From the NCBI RefSeq assembly GCF_003367905.1, contig NZ_CP029462.1:1550001-1614000 (forward strand): 64,000 nt of DNA. The letters are read 5' to 3'. The DNA comes from Megasphaera stantonii (GTDB lineage: Bacteria > Bacillota > Negativicutes > Veillonellales > Megasphaeraceae). The translations under genes were made by a program, and so were the position numbers. Every line of letters begins with the position of its first letter. Position 1 is the stretch's first letter. Below are positions 34,813 to 43,726 of this stretch, one piece after another. The notes beneath the pieces are model-generated. The model worked only from the letters and a program-made list of their open reading frames with translations, ran no database searches and was not told the origin of the DNA.

Positions 34813-36162
34813 TTAATCTTCCTGCGGCTTGGCGTTCCAAACGAGGAGAGCCAGGAGCGTCGAGGCGACAGCCGCGCCGACCCAGAATTCCGTAGCGTAG
34901 CCGAAGTCGTATACCTTTTCGCCGCCTACGACGGTGATGGTCATGAGCTTGCCTGTGACGAATTCCTGAATGGCCGCGCCGGCATAGCTCAGGAGGCCGA
35001 TCATGCCCATAGCCGCGCCGGTAACGCGCTTCGGCACGATGTCGACAGCCATGAGGCCGCCCATGTAGCAGACCAGAGCGCCCATCGTAAATCCGTAGAA
35101 GGTCATGCAGAGCATGTCGACCGTAAAGGAATGGGGAGCCCAGACGAATCCTGCAATAGACATGGAGTACAAAATACCGTAAAGCAGAGCCGGCTTATTG
35201 CGCTTATGATTGAAGAACTTGTCGGAAATGAGGCCGCACAGGAGGGCACCGAAAATACCGGCAACCTGCATGTAAGCCATAACGCCTGCAGCGCCCATGA
35301 TGTCGTAGCCTTTTTCCGTCGTCAGATAGATGACGCCCCAGCTTTCGACGGCATAGCGGGCGATGTATACGCAAAGGGAAGACAAGCCGAGAATCCAGAC
35401 AGCAGGATTTTTGACGACGGCGTTCCACTGCTGAGAGCTGACGGATTTTTTCTTTTCCGCGTCGACTTGTTCCTGTGTCTTTTCACCGTAGTAAACGGCA
35501 CCGTTGGGAAGCCCCATCGTTTCGGGACGGTCGCTCATGCCGAAGTAAATGAAAGCCGTGCCGATCAAGGAAATGATACCGGCGGCAACGAAGCCCATGG
35601 ACCAGTTGTAGGCCGATACGATGGCGGCGATGGCGAAATAGGCGAAGGAAGAACCGAGGTTATGGCTCGTAAACCATACGCCGTACAAGGTGCCGCGCTG
35701 CTTGTTGCTGAACCACTGGTTCAGGGCGACGATGGACGGGCCTGCGCCGTAGGACTGGAACCAGCCGTTGAGGCCCCATAATACGGCTAAGGGGACGAAG
35801 GAGTTTACCAGGCCCATGCCGACCATCGTAAGAGATGAAATGAAAAGACCGAAGGAAAAGAACCGCTTATTGTTCATTCGGTCGGCGAGGAAGCTGTTGG
35901 TAAATTTCCCTAAGCCGTACGTGACGAAGAAGATAGAACCGATAATACCGATTTCCGTCGGCGTGACGATGCCCGACGCCAGGAGCGGCTTTTTGATGAC
36001 CGAATAGCTCTGGCGGATGATGTAGTAAAAGGCATAGCCAATGGTGATGGAGGCGAATACGCGCCAGCGGACGCTGTTGAACTTCCGCTTGACGACTTCC
36101 GAATCGGCGATCTGCGCGATATCCGGACCGGTTTTGAAGAACTGCCACAATAAATTCAACAT
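34813..36162 (-). CDS. organophosphate:phosphate antiporter (UhpT/UhpC/GlpT family)
   Basis: MFS permease (449 aa) of the OPA family, 12 TM helices. The first part 'RWRVFASITIGYAFYYIIRQSYSV' matches the GlpT/UhpT/UhpC signature including the conserved Arg. 'LNGWFQSYGAGPSIVALNQWFS', 'SHNLGSSFA' and the C-half 'MTFYGFTMGALV' are also family features. Transport of a sugar phosphate, glycerol-3-phosphate or phosphoglycerate against phosphate is expected. AAAGGAG precedes the ATG. The two-component sensor genes downstream on the same strand probably regulate it. Confidence 0.83.
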   Translation of the reverse strand: MLNLLWQFFKTGPDIAQIADSEVVKRKFNSVRWRVFASITIGYAFYYIIRQSYSVIKKPLLASGIVTPTEIGIIGSIFFVTYGLGKFTNSFLADRMNNKRFFSFGLFISSLTMVGMGLVNSFVPLAVLWGLNGWFQSYGAGPSIVALNQWFSNKQRGTLYGVWFTSHNLGSSFAYFAIAAIVSAYNWSMGFVAAGIISLIGTAFIYFGMSDRPETMGLPNGAVYYGEKTQEQVDAEKKKSVSSQQWNAVVKNPAVWILGLSSLCVYIARYAVESWGVIYLTTEKGYDIMGAAGVMAYMQVAGIFGALLCGLISDKFFNHKRNKPALLYGILYSMSIAGFVWAPHSFTVDMLCMTFYGFTMGALVCYMGGLMAVDIVPKRVTGAAMGMIGLLSYAGAAIQEFVTGKLMTITVVGGEKVYDFGYATEFWVGAAVASTLLALLVWNAKPQED

Positions 36163-36299
36163 ACAGAAAAACTCCTTTCTTCATACTGCCTGTGTTTGGT
36201 CGTTCTTATTTGTTGAATTTATTATAATAAAACATAGTAACCATGCGGTATCGGAAAAAGTCTGATTTTGTTGTAGGAATTTTTCTGACAAAGAAAAGG

Positions 36300-36342
36300 C
36301 CGCGGCGATAAACGGAATAAGCGTATCCCTTTATCGCCGCGG
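36300..36342 (-). terminator. terminator after the 36.4-kb hypothetical gene
   Basis: Perfect 13-bp stem (36300-36312 with 36330-36342) followed on the minus strand by CCTTTTCTTT. Confidence 0.85.
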
Positions 36343-36370
36343 ATTGCGTTCATTTGATGAAATATGAATT

Positions 36371-37156
36371 TTATTGACGGAAACGATAACAGGTCGTTTC
36401 GATGGATGTCACTTCTTCTTTGGTAAGACCGGGAAGCTCCGTTGTCATGGCCTGTTCGATGGCCTTGGCATCGACGGTCCAGCGGGTTTTCTTCATGTCT
36501 TCGCCGTGGGCCTGGAGGTACCGGGCTGTGCTGCGGGCCGCGGCGCTGCAGGGCAGGCTTTGGACGACGTAGCGGAAGTTGGTCCGCGGCACTGATTTCA
36601 TGGGCTGCTTCCACACGTCTTCGATTTCCAGGGTATAGTCGCATTCGTGGTAGCCGTTGGACACGGCTTCGCGGCCGATGTCTTCCGTGTTTTTCAGGCC
36701 CATATCGAGGAGCAGGTAGTCATAGAGAAGGACATGTTCCCATTTGTCCTTAAGAAATTCCCGTTCGGGAAAGAGGCCGCACGGGTCATCGCCGTATAGC
36801 CGGAGCAAATCCAGCAGGAAGGCCAGGCGGTGGCGCTTGAAGGTGAAGGACACGGCTTTGAGGAATATCTCGCGCATCATGACGTATCGCTCCGCTTCGT
36901 CGCGGAAGTCGGCGTCAAAGTAGCTCAGCGGCGTTTCTTCCCGTATGTAGCGGACGAGCTTGCCCTCCAGGTCGACGAGGCGCCGGCGGGCTGCCCTTCG
37001 TTCTGCCGGCGGCAGGGACGGGTCCAGCCGCCTCCGGTTCAGCCGTTCCATGCGGTTCAGGCAGGCCGTTTCCACGGCTAAGGCGCTGAACAGGCCGTTG
37101 GCCTGCTGGCGTGAAAATATTTCCGATATATCGTCTTTCGATAAGGACTGGGCCAT
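36371..37156 (-). CDS. hypothetical alpha-helical protein
   Basis: Unrecognised soluble protein (261 aa), rich in Arg/Leu/Glu helices, with no signal peptide or membrane helix. Segments such as 'CLNRMERLNRRRLDPSLPP' and 'HVLLYDYLLLDMGLKN' are distinctive but do not match a family I know. The start has AAGGAG 11 nt upstream, a rather long gap. The IS30 element begins about 50 nt upstream of the start, so the native promoter may have been displaced. Confidence 0.6.
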   Translation of the reverse strand: MAQSLSKDDISEIFSRQQANGLFSALAVETACLNRMERLNRRRLDPSLPPAERRAARRRLVDLEGKLVRYIREETPLSYFDADFRDEAERYVMMREIFLKAVSFTFKRHRLAFLLDLLRLYGDDPCGLFPEREFLKDKWEHVLLYDYLLLDMGLKNTEDIGREAVSNGYHECDYTLEIEDVWKQPMKSVPRTNFRYVVQSLPCSAAARSTARYLQAHGEDMKKTRWTVDAKAIEQAMTTELPGLTKEEVTSIETTCYRFRQ

Positions 37157-37208
37157 TAGATATCATGCTCCTTATGGCGAGATTAGTCGTCGATGGTAAT
37201 TTTTACGT

Positions 37209-38308
37209 CGGCGAATTTACAATACAAGTGCAACACCTATAAAAAATGACACATAGGTTTCTGATATAATAATGCTACCAAACAAAATCTATATCTCGGA
37301 GGAAACCTATGTGCCACTATCATCATCTTACTCTATCTGAACGAGAAAATCTACTCTTTTTTCGCGCGCAGTCCTATTCTATCTCTCGAATTGCGGCGGC
37401 CCTCGGCCGAGATAAATCCACGATCTCACGGGAACTACGCAGAAATACAGTGAACGGCAAGTATCTGCCCATCACCGCACAACAACAGTATGCCCGCCGC
37501 CGTAAGGCATGCAAGCCTCACAAGCGGTTAGAGAATGCCGAGCTATTCGCATTGGTTAAAAATCTCTTCCTGGTGCATCATTGGTCCCCAGAAGAAATTG
37601 CCGGACGCTTGCAGCTGGAACATCAGAAGGCACTCCTTAGCTATGCAACGATTTACCGCGCCATATATGCCGGTATGTTTGATGAAACGTCGTCCTCCCA
37701 TGGGTCCCGCGGTGCGGTCCGCCGCTTGCGGCATCATGGAAAATCCCGGCATACCCGGCAATATCAGGAACGACGGGGTTCTATTCCCATCTCTCACGAT
37801 ATTTCGGAACGGCCAGCAGGAGCCGCTAACCGCTCCCGGCGAGGACATTGGGAATGTGATACCATAGCAGGAAAGACAGGAAAAGCCTGTCTGGTTACGT
37901 TGGTAGATAGAAAGAGCCGGTATCTGGTAGGAGGCAAAGCAGCCAAAAAGACAGCACAAGCCGTCAATACGGTATTGCTTCAGGTACTGCAAGGGCAACC
38001 TGTAAAAAGCCTTACGCCGGACAGAGGAAAAGAGTTCGCCCATCATGCCGCTGTCACGGAGGCCTTGAACGGCGTGCCGTTTTATTTCCCGCCGCCGCAT
38101 CAGCCCTGGCAGCGGGGAAGCAACGAAAATACCAATGGCCTAGTCCGAGAGTATTTCCCGAAAGGGACGGACATCACACTCGTTCCAGAAGCCTATGTGC
38201 AAGCTGTTTTTGCAGAACTAAATCGCCGTCCCCGAAAATGTTTAGGATACAAAACGCCATACGAAGTACATTACTCTAAAAAGTTGCACTTAGCTTGACA
38301 ATTCGCCG
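37209..38308. mobile_element. IS30-family insertion sequence
   Basis: A complete-looking element of about 1,100 bp. Terminal 26-bp inverted repeats match at 21 of 26 positions (37209-37234 and the complement of 38283-38308; conserved blocks CGGCGAATT, CAA and AAGTGCAAC). It holds a single intact transposase gene. No clear target-site duplication is visible. The right repeat overlaps the last codons of the neighbouring LysR gene. Confidence 0.75.
37309..38298 (+). CDS. IS30-family transposase
   Basis: Transposase (329 aa) with an N-terminal HTH ('SISRIAAALGRDKSTISRELRRNT') and a C-terminal DDE catalytic core. Probable catalytic residues lie in 'WECDTIAG', 'TPDRGKEFA' and 'SNENTNG'. CGGAGG precedes the ATG. 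The frame is intact, so the element may be active. The stop overlaps, on the other strand, the stop of the adjacent LysR gene. Confidence 0.93.
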   Translation: MCHYHHLTLSERENLLFFRAQSYSISRIAAALGRDKSTISRELRRNTVNGKYLPITAQQQYARRRKACKPHKRLENAELFALVKNLFLVHHWSPEEIAGRLQLEHQKALLSYATIYRAIYAGMFDETSSSHGSRGAVRRLRHHGKSRHTRQYQERRGSIPISHDISERPAGAANRSRRGHWECDTIAGKTGKACLVTLVDRKSRYLVGGKAAKKTAQAVNTVLLQVLQGQPVKSLTPDRGKEFAHHAAVTEALNGVPFYFPPPHQPWQRGSNENTNGLVREYFPKGTDITLVPEAYVQAVFAELNRRPRKCLGYKTPYEVHYSKKLHLA

Positions 38309-39192
38309 TCTTTAAAATAGTCTTTAAAGGATTGGACCCACGTGCGGGCCGGATGGGACAGGAAGCCCTTGCTCTTCCATATCAGGGCCAGGGTCCAGTA
38401 GATAGACGGGGCGACGAGGGGCACGTGGACGGCCTTGTCGGCGGGAATGCGCTGACAGATGCTCCGCGGCAGCAGGGCAATGCCCATGCGGGCGATGACC
38501 ATTTCTATCTGCAAATCCCAGTTGTTGCTCTGGCAGATGATCTTGGGATGGGCCATGATGTTCTGGTAGAACGAGTGTATGTACGGATTGAGGGCAAAAG
38601 ACGGCGCATAGTATACGAGGGGCTCGTCTTTGATGTCGTCGAGGGTCAGCTCGCGGGCCTTCGCCAGCCGGTGGTCGGGAGGCATGACGATTTCCAGGGG
38701 TTCCCGGTGGAAAATGAAGAAATCGTAGGGCATTTCCGTCGTAATCGGCAAGGCGACGAAGCCGACCTGCACGAGACCGTCGTCGATGGCCGAGACGATG
38801 TCCAGTGAGCCAACCTCTGTCAGTTCCAGCTCGATTTGCGGATAAGACGTGATGAAATGGCCGATAAACGGCGAAATGAGAGACGACGCGATCATCGGCG
38901 GGACGCCGACGGTCAGCTTTCCGGCATTCAGCAGCTGCGGCGATTCCATTTCTTCGTTCAGCGCTGTGAAGTCGTTTAAAATGCCTTCAATACGGGGAAG
39001 GAGATACGCACCCATTTCCGTCAGCTCGACGTTTTTTCCCTTGCGGTCAAAGAGGCGTATGTTCCAATGTTCTTCCAGCGCCTTGATGCCTTTGCTGATG
39101 GAAGGCTGACTGATATGAAGCGCTTTGGACGCTTTTGTAAAGCTTTTTTTATGGGCTACTTCGACGAAGTAGGTCAGCTGGAATAAATCCAT
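38290..39192 (-). CDS. LysR-family transcriptional regulator next to IS30
   Basis: LysR regulator (300 aa) with an N-terminal HTH ('SFTKASKALHISQPSISKGI') and a CynR/CitR-like effector domain. Its last six codons and stop lie inside the right terminal repeat of the IS30 element, so the natural C-terminus was probably altered by insertion, although the domain looks full-length. No adjacent target operon remains on its side except dinB further away. Confidence 0.8.
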   Translation of the reverse strand: MDLFQLTYFVEVAHKKSFTKASKALHISQPSISKGIKALEEHWNIRLFDRKGKNVELTEMGAYLLPRIEGILNDFTALNEEMESPQLLNAGKLTVGVPPMIASSLISPFIGHFITSYPQIELELTEVGSLDIVSAIDDGLVQVGFVALPITTEMPYDFFIFHREPLEIVMPPDHRLAKARELTLDDIKDEPLVYYAPSFALNPYIHSFYQNIMAHPKIICQSNNWDLQIEMVIARMGIALLPRSICQRIPADKAVHVPLVAPSIYWTLALIWKSKGFLSHPARTWVQSFKDYFKDGELSS

Positions 39193-39431
39193 AGTTATAT
39201 TTCACCTCGCATTAATATCCTTAATAGTACCATATTTCAAAAGAGAATAGAATACGGTTGCCTTCGATTCCTTCCGAATTTCGTCACTTCGGCGGGATAT
39301 GCTGAGATTTTAAGCGCAGGCTGTGGACAGGCGCAGGTTTTTGTGGGAAAATTTAATATGGATACGATTCTGTTTTACAGAGACAAAAGGATGTATAATA
39401 CTTACAGAGAGAAGACGAAAAGGAGGAGCCT

Positions 39432-40607
39432 ATGACGACGGTACGTTGGATCATGCACGTCGATATGGACGCGTTTTACGCGTCTATCGAGCAGCGGGAC
39501 AATCCGGCCCTGCAGGGGATGCCGGTCATCGTCGGCGGACTGACGGGGCGCGGCGTCGTCGCGACGGCGTCGTACGAGGCGCGGCAGTTCGGCGTGCATT
39601 CGGCTATGAGCATGAAGCTGGCCCGCAGGCTGTGCCCGAACGGCGTGTTCCTGCCGGTGCGCATGTCCCATTACCGGCGTATTTCCCACCAGATTCGGCT
39701 CATCCTGTCCCATTACTCGCCCTTCGTAGAGCCCCTGGCGCTGGATGAAGCTTTTCTGGATGTGTCGGGCATGGGACTGAAATATCCGAACATCGTCGAC
39801 ATCGCCAAGGCGGTCAAGCAGGATATCCGGCGGACGACGGGCCTCGTCGCCTCGGCCGGCATCGGGCCGAATAAGTTTTTGGCCAAGCTGGCGTCGGATT
39901 TGAAAAAGCCCGATGGACTGATGTGGATTCCCTACGGCGAGGAACGGGCCATCCTGGCGCCCCTGCCGGTGAGCCGCCTGTGGGGCGTCGGCAAGGTGAC
40001 GGAGCAGGCCCTGCGGCGGGCTGGATTTCATACCATCGGCGACGTTGCCGATGCCGGCCCGGAGGCGCTGATGCCCATTGTCGGCAATCAGGCTCATCGG
40101 CTGCACGACCTGGCGTTAGGCAAGGACAACCGGCCCCTGGAGGTCAGTCGCCGTCCCCAATCTGTCGGCAACGAGCATACCTACGCCCACGATTTGGTCA
40201 GCGACGACGAAGTGGACGAGCAGTTCCGCCTGCTGGCCAACGAGGTGTCGTGGCGGCTGCGGCAGAATCATCTGATGGGGCGGACGATTACGATCAAAGT
40301 GCGCTTCGCCTCGTTCCGCACCATTACGCGGTCCCTGACGATCGACGGCATGGGGACCTGCTCGGAAGAGCAGCTGTATTTCTCGGCCAAGCGGCTGTAC
40401 AATAAATGTAGCGGTGCAGAGCCTATCCGGCTGCTGGGATTGTCCGTCAGCCAGCTGCAGCCCCTGCAGGTACAGTGCGATTTATTTTCCGACGATTCGG
40501 AAACGAAGGCCAAGGTAGCCGAGGCCATCGACAAGCTGCAGAAGCGGTTTGGCCGCCAGGCTATCATGAAGGGATTTTTATGGGAAATGTCTCATGAAAA
40601 AGACTAA
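39432..40607 (+). CDS. dinB: DNA polymerase IV
   Basis: Y-family error-prone polymerase (391 aa) for translesion synthesis. Catalytic carboxylates are in 'HVDMDAFYASIE' (near residue 10) and 'LALDEAFLD' (near 105). The helix-hairpin-helix part 'SAGIGPNKFLAKLASDLKKP' and the little-finger domain are present. AAAGGAGG precedes the ATG. No clear LexA box of the Bacillus type was seen upstream. The N-terminal numbering matches the family. Confidence 0.94.
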   Translation: MTTVRWIMHVDMDAFYASIEQRDNPALQGMPVIVGGLTGRGVVATASYEARQFGVHSAMSMKLARRLCPNGVFLPVRMSHYRRISHQIRLILSHYSPFVEPLALDEAFLDVSGMGLKYPNIVDIAKAVKQDIRRTTGLVASAGIGPNKFLAKLASDLKKPDGLMWIPYGEERAILAPLPVSRLWGVGKVTEQALRRAGFHTIGDVADAGPEALMPIVGNQAHRLHDLALGKDNRPLEVSRRPQSVGNEHTYAHDLVSDDEVDEQFRLLANEVSWRLRQNHLMGRTITIKVRFASFRTITRSLTIDGMGTCSEEQLYFSAKRLYNKCSGAEPIRLLGLSVSQLQPLQVQCDLFSDDSETKAKVAEAIDKLQKRFGRQAIMKGFLWEMSHEKD

Positions 40608-40640
40608 AGCACCATATACTATAAACGAGGAGTGTATATC

Positions 40641-40931
40641 ATGGCGATTTTTAAAGTAGCAGCCCATACGGGAGACAACAACAACGGATACATCGAATAC
40701 GATACGGAAACGAAGGAGCTGGGCGTCCATCTGAACGACGAAGACATCAATGCCAAGGTCCGGGAGTACTTGACGACGGAACGGCCCCTGCACCGTTTTA
40801 CGGATTTGTCGTACTACGAAACGGTCAGCGTCGTGCCGACGGACGACGTAGAGTCGCTGAAATTAGCCTTGTGCTATATCTGGCTGGCTCTGGGTGTCCA
40901 CGTCGACTGGAGCCGCCCTGTCGAAGGGTAA
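40641..40931 (+). CDS. small hypothetical protein
   Basis: Unrecognised acidic protein (96 aa) starting 'MAIFKVAAHTGDNN'. It has no signal peptide or membrane helix. GAGGAG lies 8 nt before the ATG at 40641. It begins 33 nt after dinB and may be co-transcribed with it. It lies just upstream of the DnaA-box cluster. Confidence 0.65.
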   Translation: MAIFKVAAHTGDNNNGYIEYDTETKELGVHLNDEDINAKVREYLTTERPLHRFTDLSYYETVSVVPTDDVESLKLALCYIWLALGVHVDWSRPVEG

Positions 40932-40954
40932 GGCGAAACGAGAGGGAAAACGAC

Positions 40955-41308
40955 ATGTCCACAAGATATCCACATTCTGTGCCCTGCGGTGTGGCTAGAA
41001 TGTGGATGTTTTTTGCAAACGGCGAAAATACGCCGTCCGCGGCGGTGCATAACTTGGCGGATGAAGCGGGCAAAATGTGTATAACTGGACGCCAGGCTAT
41101 GAAAACAAGCGTTTGCGTTAACATAAAAACCGCATAGCTGCGCCGTTTTCAGAAATTTGTAAAGACTTGTTTACAATGTGCATAACTGACGATGAATTGT
41201 GGATAATTTTTACGCACAGCCTGTGGATATCTGAAGGGAAGAGAAAATATCAGGTAAATACAGGCTGTGCGGGAATTTTCTTGCTGTGAAATTTTCCAGT
41301 TATCCACA
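40955..41308. promoter_or_regulatory. cluster of DnaA-box-like 9-mers
   Basis: Two perfect DnaA boxes (TTATCCACA at 41300-41308; its complement TGTGGATAA at 41198-41206) and several near matches. These are ATATCCACA at 40966-40974, TGTGTATAA at 41076-41084, TGTGCATAA at 41177-41185 and TGTGGATAT at 41222-41230, with weaker ones at 40955-40963 and 41001-41009. An 11-bp inverted repeat (GCACAGCCTGT 41214-41224 with ACAGGCTGTGC 41260-41270) lies among them. The ~420-bp gap holds no gene. It could be an origin element or a DnaA-titration or regulatory site. Confidence 0.6.
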
Positions 41309-41349
41309 ATGTGTGCAGTGAATTTGATATGTAGGAGTGGAGTAGACAA

Positions 41350-42504
41350 ATGAAAGCGATTATTGACGGATTACTCGTATTGTCTAATGAAATCGTAACG
41401 GGACATATTCTGATGTATGAAAAGGACATATGGAAAATCGTACCGCGGCACCAGTTCCGCGCCGGCATGTGCACGGAATTGATTGACGCCAACGGCGGCT
41501 TTGTCGTGCCGGGCTTTATTAACGAGCACATCCACGGCTGCGCCGGCGCCGACGTGATGGACGAAGACGGGCAGGCCTTGGAAACGATGCGGAAGGCCCT
41601 GCCGGCTACGGGCGTCACGTCCTTTGTGGCGACGACTATGACCCAGTCGAAGGAAGCGATGGCCGGGGCGCTGGAACGCATTCGCCAGGCCATGGGCAAG
41701 CAGGGCGGCGCCCAGGTTCTCGGCGCCCATCTGGAAGGACCCTTCGTGAGCGAAGCCTATAAGGGGGCCCAGGCGGCGGGACACCTCGCCGCTCCCGATT
41801 TTTCCTGGATTGCGCCCTATGCTGACGTCGTGAAGATCGTCACCGTAGCGCCGGAAGTATTGAAGAACAAAGACTTTTTGAAGGATTGCCGGGACCATCA
41901 GATTCTCGTGTCGCTGGGACACAGCGCGGCGACGTATGAAGAGGTCATGGAAATCGTCGACGCCGGCGGACTGTGCCATGCGACGCACCTGTACAACGCC
42001 ATGGCTCCCTTCCACCATCGGCAGCCCGGCCTTGTCGGCGCGGCCCTGCTGTCGCCGAAGGTACACTGCGAGTTGATCTGCGACAACCTGCATGTCCATC
42101 CGGCGGCGCAGAAGCTGGCTTATCAGCTGAAAGGCCGCGACGGCATTATTCTCGTAACCGATTCGATGCGGGCCTGCCTGCAGGGCGACGGCGAATCGGA
42201 ATTGGGCGGCCAGGCCGTATACGTCAAGGATGGACAGGCTCGTTTGGCCGACGGTACGCTGGCCGGAAGCACAGCCGTCATGAATCAGGTCGTGCTCAAC
42301 TTCCTCATCAACAGCGGCGCGTCCCTGCCCGACGTCGTGGCCATGGCTTCAGCTAATCCGGCAAAGGACTTGGGCCTGTACGACCGCCTGGGCTCGCTGG
42401 AAGAAGGAAAGCAGGCCGACGTCGTCGTATTGGACAGCAACGATTTCCACGTGAAGCAGACGGTCATCGCCGGCGAGCTTGTGTATGATGAATTGGCAAA
42501 ATAG
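41350..42504 (+). CDS. nagA: N-acetylglucosamine-6-phosphate deacetylase
   Basis: Amidohydrolase (384 aa) converting N-acetylglucosamine-6-phosphate to glucosamine-6-phosphate. Metal-site histidines are in 'NEHIHGCAG' and 'SLGHSAATYEE...CHATHLYNAM', and the catalytic Asp is in 'VTDSM'. It is coupled to a GH3 enzyme whose gene overlaps its end, suggesting cell-wall amino-sugar recycling or chitin/GlcNAc use. The start has GGAG about 9 nt upstream. Confidence 0.92.
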   Translation: MKAIIDGLLVLSNEIVTGHILMYEKDIWKIVPRHQFRAGMCTELIDANGGFVVPGFINEHIHGCAGADVMDEDGQALETMRKALPATGVTSFVATTMTQSKEAMAGALERIRQAMGKQGGAQVLGAHLEGPFVSEAYKGAQAAGHLAAPDFSWIAPYADVVKIVTVAPEVLKNKDFLKDCRDHQILVSLGHSAATYEEVMEIVDAGGLCHATHLYNAMAPFHHRQPGLVGAALLSPKVHCELICDNLHVHPAAQKLAYQLKGRDGIILVTDSMRACLQGDGESELGGQAVYVKDGQARLADGTLAGSTAVMNQVVLNFLINSGASLPDVVAMASANPAKDLGLYDRLGSLEEGKQADVVVLDSNDFHVKQTVIAGELVYDELAK

Positions 42505-43636
42505 GTTAAATCGATGGATCACAATCGGGGTCGGTTTTCTCGTAGCAGCAGCGCTGCTTACGGCCTGTCAGCCGGCCCCGGAAACAAAGGCAAATGTATC
42601 TGGCAGCGAAACAGTGGAAGAACGAGCTGCGCGCATCGTTGCGGCCATGTCGCCGGAAGATAAGGCCGGACAGGTGATGATGGTCGGTTTAATGAATGAG
42701 AAGCTGCAGCCTGAAGACCTGCGGCAGCTGGCAATCTGCCGGGCCGGCAACGTCATTTTGTTTGACCGCAATATGCAGTCGCCGGCGCAAGTCCGGGCTT
42801 TGTCCGGCGAAGTGAAACAAACGATTGAAAGGCAATGCGGCATAGCGCCATTTATTGCTGTTGACCAAGAAGGCGGACAGGTACTGCGCATGCGGGATCA
42901 GTTTCTTCCTGTTCCCAGTCAGGAAGAAATCGGCCGCGGCGGCAGCCCTGGGAAAGCCAGACAATGGGCTGCCGATACAGGACGTGAATTGAAGTCTATG
43001 GGGATTAACGTCAATTTTGCGCCCGTTGTCGATTTAGGTTCTTCGGCAGAGCGCTCATACGGCAGCGATCCGGAAATGGTATCGGCATATGCAGTACAGG
43101 CTTGTCAAGGCTATGCAGAGGCGGGTATTTGGTGTGCTATTAAACACTTTCCCGGAATCGGCAAGGTTCAGACAGATCCGCATATAGACGGAGACAGCGT
43201 TGCGGCTTCTAAAGACGAGCTGATGCAGCAGGATCTGAAGCCCTTTGCAGTGATTATACGGCAAATACCTGCTGATGCCATGCTCATTATGGTGTCGAAT
43301 GTTACCTTTCCCTCTTTGGATGCGGAATATCCGGCATGCGTATCGCAGACGGTTATGACGGATTTGTTGCGGGAGACATATGGCTACAAGGGCCTTATCG
43401 TATCGGACGATATGGAAATGGGCGCCATGGCCAAGCATTATGCCTTTTCCGACATGGGTGTCATGGCCTTGAAAGCTGGTGCCGATATGGTGCTGGTTTG
43501 TCATGATTACGGTCATGAACAAGAGACACATGACGGCATAGTAAGGGAATATAAGGCAAATCCGGAATTTCGCCAAATGGTTGATGAAAAAGTAATGCAT
43601 ATTGTAGAAACAAAATTGAAAATGAATTATTTGTAA
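42485..43636 (+). CDS. GH3-family beta-N-acetylhexosaminidase-like lipoprotein
   Basis: Glycoside hydrolase family 3 protein (383 aa), NagZ-like. The lipoprotein signal ends in 'LLTAC'. Substrate and catalytic motifs are 'KHFPGIG' with a D-P-H dyad a few residues on (NagZ has KHFPGHG plus DxH), and the nucleophile Asp in 'IVSDDMEMGA'. It starts within the nagA reading frame (20-nt overlap) and should act outside the cytoplasm on GlcNAc-containing sugars. The ATG at 42485 is chosen for its GGCGAG; TTG at 42479 and ATG at 42488 are alternatives. Confidence 0.85.
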   Translation: MMNWQNRLNRWITIGVGFLVAAALLTACQPAPETKANVSGSETVEERAARIVAAMSPEDKAGQVMMVGLMNEKLQPEDLRQLAICRAGNVILFDRNMQSPAQVRALSGEVKQTIERQCGIAPFIAVDQEGGQVLRMRDQFLPVPSQEEIGRGGSPGKARQWAADTGRELKSMGINVNFAPVVDLGSSAERSYGSDPEMVSAYAVQACQGYAEAGIWCAIKHFPGIGKVQTDPHIDGDSVAASKDELMQQDLKPFAVIIRQIPADAMLIMVSNVTFPSLDAEYPACVSQTVMTDLLRETYGYKGLIVSDDMEMGAMAKHYAFSDMGVMALKAGADMVLVCHDYGHEQETHDGIVREYKANPEFRQMVDEKVMHIVETKLKMNYL

Positions 43637-43660
43637 ACTGTGTTCTGTAGAATATAGTAA

Positions 43661-43710
43661 AAGACCATGCAGCGTCGGTTCGTAACGGCCGAACGAGGCA
43701 TGGTCTTCTT
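43661..43710. terminator. bidirectional terminator after the GH3 gene
   Basis: Perfect 10-bp outer stem (43661-43670 with 43698-43707) plus an inner GTTCG/CGAAC pairing, followed by CTTT. Confidence 0.75.
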
Positions 43711-43726
43711 TGTTTCCGAAACGGCT

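Noticed and set aside
37200-38312. Target-site duplication of the IS30 element
   Set aside because: Bases next to the two terminal repeats do not match convincingly over 2-4 bp.
39193-39431. LexA box before dinB
   Set aside because: Only a short CTG-N5-CAG dyad was found, which does not match the Gram-positive or E. coli LexA consensus.
40932-41349. Definite oriC call
   Set aside because: No dnaA in the window and no clear change of gene strand at this point; kept as a DnaA-box cluster only.
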